A stretch of 64,000 nt of DNA from Cinclus cinclus (taxonomy: Eukaryota > Chordata > Aves > Passeriformes > Cinclidae): the NCBI RefSeq assembly GCF_963662255.1, contig NC_085068.1:1426001-1490000 (forward strand), read 5' to 3'. Shown one piece after another: positions 52,801 to 61,800 of the stretch. Positions within the stretch are counted from its first letter, which is position 1, and each line of letters opens with the position of its first letter. A program made the position numbers and the translations under genes. The notes under the pieces are model-generated. The model had not been told where the DNA came from, did not search any database, and saw nothing but the letters and a program-made list of their open reading frames with translations.

Positions 52801-55800
52801 ACCTACTCCACGAGCACAGCCATGGCTGCCATTGCCAATGTGGCCATGGACATAGCCGTGCCCCCCCAGCCCGGCTTGCCCCCAGCCCCTGAGGTGGAGG
52901 AATGTCGCTGTCCCCCTGGATACCATGGGCTGTCCTGCCAGGTGAGCCCAACCCCTCCCAGTGTCACCCCATTACCTCCCCACCCTCCTCCCCAGTATCC
53001 CCTCATCATCTCCCCAAACAACCCCCAGCATCCTACCACCAGCCCCAGCATCCCCTGATCATGCCCACTATCACCTTCCATCCCCCATCATGCCTTCCAT
53101 CACACCCCCATCATCATCCCTCCATCATGTCATCCCCTACCAAACCCATCATCACCCCATCAGCCTCACCTTCCATCATCCCCCCAGCACTTCCCCCTCA
53201 CCCCTCCATCATTGTACCATCATAACCAGCAGGTGTCCCATCATTGCTCCTCAGCCCCCAGCATCCCCCCCTGGTATCCCCAGCATCCCATCACCTCCCA
53301 TATATCATACCCTATCATCACCCCCCCGCCCCCCCATGACCTGACATGAGCCTCTCCATCATCCCTAGCATCACCCCTACGTATTCCTGCCCAGCATCAC
53401 CCCAGCACCCTCCATCAACCCCCTCAGCACACCCATCATCATCATCCAACTGTCCCCTAGTCCCCTCCCTCATGTCCTCATCACTCTTCAGCATCCCCAG
53501 CATCCTCCCATCATCCCCAGGATCACCCGCATCACCCTCCATCAACCTCATCATCCCTTCAGCATCCCCCCAATATCACCCCATCACTCTTCATCACCCC
53601 CCAGCACCCCCATCATCACCCATCTGTCCCCAGACCACCCATCACGTCAGTATCACCCTCAGCACCCTCCATCACCCCTCCATCCTCCTTCCGTATCACC
53701 CCATCATCCTCCATCATCCCATCAGCATCCCCCCATCATCACCATCAGTCCTCCATCCTCCCCCCAGCACTGTTCCCATCACCCTCATCACTCTTCACCA
53801 CCCCCCAGCACCCCCATCACCCATCTGTCCCCCAAGCCCCCTCTTCACGCCTCCCCACACCACTTCCCACACTATGGGGGATCCCAAGGCTGTCCCTTCC
53901 TGCAGGACTGTGCCCCAGGGTACACACGCACCAGTGGGGGACTGTACCTGGGGCACTGTGAGCTGTGTGAGTGCAACGGCCACTCTGAGAGCTGCCATCC
54001 TGAGAGCGGCACCTGCTCTGTAAGGCCCCAGATTCCGAACGTTTTGGGGGGGGGGCTGTGGTGTTACCCTAGCCATGACATCCCAAATTTGTGCCCCCAC
54101 TATCCTCCAGGGATGCTTGCACAACACGGCAGGGGACTTCTGTGACCAGTGTGCCCCTGGCTTCTACGGAGACGCCACCGCCGGGACCCCAGAGGACTGC
54201 CAGCCCTGTGCCTGTCCCCTCCCATACCCTGAAAACCAGTGGGTGCCTGCAGTGGGAGGGGGGGAGGGGTGCTGGGCTGGGGGCACCAGGGAAGGGATGT
54301 GCCCTCACCTCAGATGTGCTCTGTCTCCACAGGTTTTCCAGGACCTGTGAGAGTCTGGGAGGCGGCGGGTACCGCTGCACAGCCTGTGAGCCGGGCTACA
54401 TTGGGCAGTACTGTGAGCGGTGAGGCTGCTGACACCCCAAAACCTGTCCCAAAATCCCACTACACAGGCTCACCTTGGTATACCCCCTTCAAACCCCATC
54501 CCGCTATACCTCTCCAAAAACCCACCCCGTGGGATCACCCCCATATACCCACTCTGCTATACCTGCCCTGATGGGTTCACTGCCATATACCCACCCCAAA
54601 CCACCCCCCCACCCATATACATATCCCCAAAACCCACCTCCATTGCGTCACCCCCACATACCCTGATGGGCTCACCCCCAAATGTCCACCCACACATACC
54701 CACCCCAATGTACTCCTACAGTGTGCTGACCCCTATGAGCTCACCCCAATATATGCATTCTAAAGAGCATCTATATACTCACGCGGACATATGCACCCCA
54801 ATATTCTCATGCCAGTTTATGCACTCTGGTTTACCCACCCTGATATACACACCCTGATGGCCTTCCTCTTACGGACCTACCCCAAAGTGCTCCCCAATAT
54901 AACCACCCCAATGTTCTCCTGCTCCACCCACCCTGATGTACTCACCCTTATGAGCTCACCCCAGATTTTGCATCCTAAAGGGCTAAGCTTGACATATGCA
55001 CCCCAATACACAGTGCACCTACCTGATGGCCTCATCCCAATAGAGACACCCCAAAGTGCCCACCCTTATACCCGCCTTGATACAGTAACCACCCCACTAA
55101 ACTCATCCTGATGTTCTCACCGTGATGTGCTCACCCCAATATACCCATCCTATGTACCCCAATATACCCACCCTGTGTACACCAAAATACTCATCCCCAT
55201 ACACACCCCAAAGCACCCACCCCAACATACGTCCTCCCATTCGCACCCCACTGTGCTCCCACAAACCCTGTGCCCCCATTGTTCCCCGCAGCTGCGCCCC
55301 GGGTTACACAGGTGACCCCACGGTGTGGGGGCAGGGTTGTGTCCCTGCGGGGCCCTTGCCTGCGCTGGCCGTGAGCGTGCACCCCCTGCGCACCACGGTG
55401 CCACAGGGCAGCGCTGTCACTCTGCGCTGCCACGCCACCGGGGACCCCCCGCTCTACTACCACTGGATGCGAGAGGACGGGCGGCCCCTCCCCGAGGGTG
55501 CCCAGAGCCGCCGACAAGGTACTGGGTGGCTCCAGGGGGGACATCAGGGTGTTCCCAAGGTGTGGGGTGTCACCTGCGTCACCCCCCAGGTGAGGAGCTG
55601 CACTTCCCCAGCATCCAGCCCTCGGAAGCCGGCGTCTACATCTGCTCTTGCCGCAACCTCCAGCACAGCAACTCCAGCCGCGCCGAAGTTATTGTCACCG
55701 GTAAGTCATTGTCACCGAGGGAGGGCACATGCACGGAGAGGAGGCAGGAGCAGGGCTCACCTCTCTATGTGGTGCAGAGACCCCTGACAAGCCCATCACT

Positions 55801-58800
55801 GTCACCGTGGAGGAGAAGCGGGTGCAGCAGGTGCAGCCTGGTGCCGATGTCACCTTCGTCTGCACAGCTAAGAGCAAGGTGAGGGGAAGGGGGCACAGTA
55901 TGGCAAGGGTGCTGCAGGGTACCCCTAGGTGTGTGCAGGGACACTCAGGGTGTGGAGATGCCCCTGGGTGCTCACCTGGTCTCACAGACCAAAGGGACAC
56001 CCAAGGATGTACTCATGGGGACATCCAGGGTTCGGGAACAGCTGTGCCCATATGGATCCCCCCCAAGCGCTCCTGGGTCCTTACATAGCTCTATAGGACA
56101 TCCCTGGTGTCCACCTCTCCCCCATGAGTGCAGAGCTGGGCATGTGCCCCCCCTGCCATGTGCCCATCCCAGTGGCCTCAGGCCTCCCCACCTCTGTTCT
56201 CTCCAGTCTCCTGCCTACACCCTGGTGTGGACACGGCAGAACCATGGGACGCTGCCGGCAGGCGCAGTGGACTTCAATGGGATCCTGACGCTGCGTGGTG
56301 TGCGGCCCCAGGATGCTGGAGTCTACGTCTGCACCGGCTCCAACATGCTGGACATGGACCAGGGCACCGCCACGCTCTATGTCCAGGGTGAGCCCTGACA
56401 CTGTGGCTCACCCCATGGGGTTGGGGTGTTGGGCAACACCAGGGTGATGGGCACACACAGTGCCAACGCACTGGTGTGGTGGTTGCACTTGGCCCCCAGA
56501 TGCTGGGTTTGATGGGCACACTTGCTGTTTGGATGTCGATGCCCAGATACCAGGGTGATAAACACATTCAGTGCCTGGATACCAGGGTGATGGGTTTGCT
56601 TGTTGCCCAGTCTTTCAGGTGATGGGCACACTCAGCACCCTGGCTCTGTGGTGATGGTGCCCAGATGCTGGGGTGGTGGGCAGATGGGGTGCCTAGATGC
56701 CAAGGTGACGGGTAGGTTTGGTGCCTGCACACCAGTGTGGTGGGCAGGTTTGGTTTGTGGACTCCAGGGTGATGGGCTCACTCCCCTGAGACCCACCCCC
56801 CTCCTGCAGCTGCCTCGAAGACTCAGATGTTCTATGGACCCGTTGAGTTCATGGAGGGGCACAGACCAGGTAAGTCACCAGGGGAGGGTTCCTGGGGGGT
56901 CCTCACACTCCCCCCACCCACTGCATGCTGGGGCTCCACATGCACCCCTCTGCTGGCTGTGCCACACCACCCTGCTTCCCACTGCCCCACCGCCTGGGGA
57001 AAGCACCGGGGGGGGCCTGGTGAGCCCTAAGCCCCCCCGGGTCTCACCACAGCCGGCACCGCTAGTGCCCCCACCGCCACCGTGGAGCCGGTGCAGCTGA
57101 GCGTGGCACCGGGGCAGCCGGCTGAGTTCCGCTGTGTGGTCACCGGCAGCCCCCAGCCCACCCTTGAGTGGCTCGGTAGGTGCCCATTGGGGACAGGGGA
57201 ACGGTGGGACCGGGTGTGAGAGCACAGCGGACAGGGGTGATGGCAGGCCGTGTCCCTGCAGGTGCTCTGCCACCACAGGCTGTGGTTCAGGGTGGGACAC
57301 TGCGTTTTGGCACTGTTGAGCCTGCTGACGCAGGGCATTACGAGTGCCGGGCACGGAACAGTGTCGGGCAGCACACGGCACGTGCCTTCCTCCATGTGCA
57401 AGGTGAGCAGCATCACCATCATCCCTGTCACCCCGCTGTCCCTTTCATCCCATCCCCATCATCTCGATTGTCTCTGTCACCCCATTGTCCCCATCATCTC
57501 CATTACCCCAGTCATTCACATCACTGCTGTCACATACATCACCCCTATTGTCCCCATCTTCCCTCTTGCTCCCAACATCGCCCATCATCTCTGTCACTCC
57601 CCATCAACTCCATTGTCCATCTCCATTGTCTCCATGGTCTGCATCATCCCTGTCATCCTCATCATCCCTGTCACCTCCCATCCTCCATCCCCCTCATTCC
57701 CAACATCCCATCATCTCATCATCCCCTTTGTTCCCATCATCCCATCACCTCCACCATTGTCTGTCACCTCCCATTCACACCCTTCATTGTCCCCACCATC
57801 CCTGTCACTCTCATTGTCCCCACTGTTCTTCCCCTTCATGGCCTGTTGTCCTCTCATTTCCATCATTCCATCATCCCTGATCTTTCCACTGTTCCCATCA
57901 CCCTTATCATGTTCATCATCTGCATAATCTCCATCATCTCTGTCCACCCCATTGTTCCCATTGTCCCCATTGCCCCCAACACCCTCATCACTCCCATCAT
58001 CACTGTCATCTCCATCATTCCATTGCTCTCATCACCCTTATCATCCATGTCCCTGATCACCTCCATCATACCATGGTGCCCTTCACCCTCACCGTCTGCA
58101 TCACTCATGTCACCCCCATTGTCCCCACCCTGCCACTGCCCCCAGCACCACCCTGATCCCCCTCCCCGCAGGCGCAGGCACCCCACAGGTGCAGGTGAGC
58201 CCAGAGCGGACGGAGGTGCAGGAAGGCTCCACGGTACGGCTCTACTGCCGAGTTTTGGGGTCCCCCACTGCCACTATCACCTGGGAGAAGCAGGGGGACA
58301 CCCTGCCACCGCAGGTAAGAGGGGTGCTGGCACCCGTGGGTGCTCCAGGGGGTGTGCGTGCACCACAGATGCCACTGACACCTGTCCTTTTGCCACAGTC
58401 CCGTGCAGAGCATGGTGACATCGCCACACTCGTAATCCCTGCTGTGACGGCAGCTGATAGTGGCATCTACCTCTGCGTGGGCACCAGCGCCACTGGCATG
58501 GCCCGCGCTGCTATTGAGGTGGCCGTGGTGCCAGGTGAGGAGGATGGGGGACACCAATGGTGTTTGGGGATGGTTTTGGGCGCCTACAACCCACCCATGT
58601 TGCCCCTTTTGCTTCACACAGGGGTGGCGCCACCTGTCCGCATTGAATCCTCGTCCCCATCCATCACTGAGGGACAGACCCTGGACCTCGACTGTGTGGT
58701 GGCAGGACCCAGCTCTGCTACCGTGACATGGTACAAGCGTGGGGGCTCCCTACCTGCTGGCCACCAGGTAGGGCACTGCAGGGTGGGCAGCACCCCAAAC

Positions 58801-61800
58801 ATTGCCCTGTCGCCTGCTGTGTGACACCAAAGCATGTTCCCAACTGCAGGTTTCAGGGTCCCGGCTCCGTGTCCCCCATGTCACAGCAGCTGATTCAGGG
58901 GAGTATGTGTGCCGGGCAAGCTTGGGGACCACTGTCCGGGAGGCATCTGTCATTGTCACCATTGTGGCCACATCAGGCTCATCCTATGGTGAGGCTGGGC
59001 TCAGCAGCACTGGAGGGAATAAGTTGGTTCCTAACAGATGGTCACAGCTCTGTCCTCCCCTGCAGGATCACCAACTTCAGGTGTCCCTGTCCGGATCGAG
59101 GCATCCTCATCCACCGTGGCCGAGGGACAGACCCTGGACCTCAACTGCATTGTGGTCGGCCAGGGACAGGCCACTGTCACCTGGTACAAGCGTGGGGGGT
59201 CCCTCCCAGTCAAGCACCAGGTGGGGGACACAGGGTGATGATGCGAAGGGTGGCTGGGGTTGATGCACAGCCCTGTGCTAGCCCAGGTGGCTCTGGTGAC
59301 CCTTGTGTCCCCTTCTCCACAGGTGTCTGGCTCCCGGCTGCAGCTGCTGCAGGTGACAGCAGCTGACTCGGGCGAGTACGTGTGCCGGGTGACCAGTGGG
59401 GCCATGGCTAAGGAGAGCGCGGTCATGGTGACAATCCAGCCCAGCAGTGCTGGTGCCTACTGTGAGTGGGGGCAGGGGGTGGCAGTGCCAGTGGAGGGTC
59501 CTCATGTGTCACAGCACTGAGCTGTGGCTCAGGTGCCCATACTGGCGAGGTCCTGCTGTGGTCACTAGTGTCACCCTCATGTCTTGGTCCCCAGCCCCAG
59601 GCAACACAACTCCCCTGCGCATCGACTCCCCGTCCTCTGCCGTGGTTGAGGGACAGACCCTGGACCTCAACTGTGTCATTGCCAGCCCTGCACAGGCCAC
59701 TGTCACCTGGTACAAGCGTGGGGGAACCCTCCCAGCCAAGCACCAGGTAGGGGACATGGAGAGGGGATGTCACCAAAGGGGGTGGGTGCAGTTGCCCAAT
59801 GCCTCTGGGCAAGCCTAGGTGGCCCATGCAAGTCCTGCTGGCCTATGCAAGGCCAGCTGTACCTGGGCAAGCCCAGGTGACCTATGTGAATGCAGATGGT
59901 ACCATGGAAGTCCAGGTGGCCCCTGTAAGCTCAGGTAACCCCATACAAAACCAGGAAATTCCATGCCAGCCCTGGTGGCCCATGAAAGGTCAGGTGTCCC
60001 CATTTAAGCCCTGGTAGTCCCATTCAAGTTTATGTGGCCCTGTGGAAGCCCAAGTGTCCCCAGTAACCCCCATGTCCCTTCTCCACAGGTGTCTGGTTCC
60101 CGGCTGCGGCTGCTGCAGGTGACAGTGGCCGACTCGGGCGAGTACGTATGCCGGGTCACCAGCGGGGACACCACCAAAGAAACCTCCATCATGGTGACCA
60201 TCCAGCCCAGCAGTGCTGGAGCCTATTGTGAGTGGGGACAGGGGACATGGGAGATTACCTATGGGGGCTCCCAGTGTCCCTGGGAGGGTGACACACATGG
60301 TGGTGGTCACAGTCTCTAACCCATCTTGGTCCCCAGCCCCAGGCAGCACGACCCCGCTGCACATCGAGTCCTCGTCCCTGTCATCCCCTGTGACCGAGGG
60401 ACAGACCCTGGACCTCAACTGTGTCATTGCCAACCCTGCGCAGGCCACTGTCACCTGGTACAGGCGCGGGGGGACCCTCCCAGCCAAGCACCAGGTAGGG
60501 GACATGGAGAGGGGATGTCACCAAGTGGGAGGATAGGGATGACGTGCAGCTCTGGCCAAGACCAGGTGGCCTGTGTAATTCCTGGGGAACCCATGTAAAT
60601 CCTGACGACCCCATGCAAGGTTGGCTGGTCCTGTGCAGACTCAGGTGGCCCCATGACTAGGGAAGCCTGAGTGACCTCATGGAAGACCAAGTGACCCCAA
60701 GAAAGCCCAAATGACCCCATATCAGCCCAGGTGGCCCATATAAGCCCAGAGTGGCTCTGTGCAAGCTCAAGTGGCCTAGTGCAATCCCAGATGACCCCTT
60801 GCCAGAGCTAGTGGCCCATGTGACCCCTGTGTCCCCCACAGGTGTCCGGTTCCTGGCTGCGGCTGCTGCAGGTGACAGCGGCTGACTCGGGCGAGTATGT
60901 GTGCCAGGTAACCAGCGGGGACACCACCAAGGAAACCTCCATCATGGTGGCCATCCAGCCCAGCAGTGCCAGCACATACCGTGAGTGGGGACGGGAGGAA
61001 GTGACTGAGGACTGGGGGACAGTGCCGCAGTCCTTGGGGTGACCCTTCTGTCTCTGTCTCCAGCCACTGGTGTCACCCCTCCGGTGCGCATCGAGTCCTC
61101 ATCCTCCTCTGTGGCCGAGGGACAGACGCTGGACCTCAACTGCATTGTGGCCGGGCAGGGACAGGCCACTGTCACCTGGTACAAGCGTGGGGGGTCTCTC
61201 CCAGCCAAGCACCAGGTAGGGGAGTGTCTTGGGATGGAAAAGGGATTTTTGATGGTGTTGAGGGGTCTATGTCCCCATTCTCATGTGTGTCACCCCTCCA
61301 GGTGTCGGGCACCCGCCTGCGCATCCCTCAGGTGACAGCAGCCGATTCAGGGGAGTATGTGTGCCGGGTGACATCAGGCAGTATCACACATGAGACATCT
61401 CTCATCGTCACCATCCAGACTGGCGCAGGCTCCTCTTATGGTACTGGGATGGGTGAGAGGTAGCATAGGGATGTGGTGAGGACACAGTAGTGACCCTATG
61501 GACCCTATTGCCACCCCCAGCTGTTGGTGTCACGCCACCAGTGAGGATCGAGACCTCCTCTGCTGCTGTTACTGAGGGACAGACACTGGACCTCAACTGC
61601 ATGGTGGCAGGACAGGGTCATCCCCATGTCACCTGGTACCGGCGTGGGGGGGCTCTGCCACCAAACAGCCAGGTGGGACATGGGAGAGGTGGCTTTCCCC
61701 TGCAGGCCATAACCCTGCATCAGGTGCTGATGTGTCCCCAACTTGTCACATCCCCAGGTGTTGGGGACCCGCCTGCGCCTTGCCCAGGTGGCAGTAGCTG

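Larger units (their letters stand above)
51521..54419 (+). other. HSPG2: HSPG2 exons 34-40: laminin IV-3 and third laminin-EGF block
   Basis: Exons 51521-51712, 52371-52463, 52549-52629, 52711-52941, 53906-54019, 54111-54238, 54333-54419. They encode [55 protein letters not shown] and the EGF modules [20 protein letters not shown] and [17 protein letters not shown]. The final EGF module continues into exon 41. Confidence 0.94.
55292..58534 (+). other. HSPG2: HSPG2 exons 41-49: end of laminin-EGF, first four Ig modules of domain IV
   Basis: Exons 55292-55518, 55590-55700, 55778-55878, 56207-56387, 56810-56869, 57053-57175, 57262-57402, 58172-58314, 58399-58534. Exon 41 joins the final EGF Cys-rich end to Ig 2. 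Later exons carry [38 protein letters not shown] and [16 protein letters not shown]. Exon 45 (60 nt; [16 protein letters not shown]) is a small linker exon I do not recognise from the human protein and may be alternatively spliced. Confidence 0.9.
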
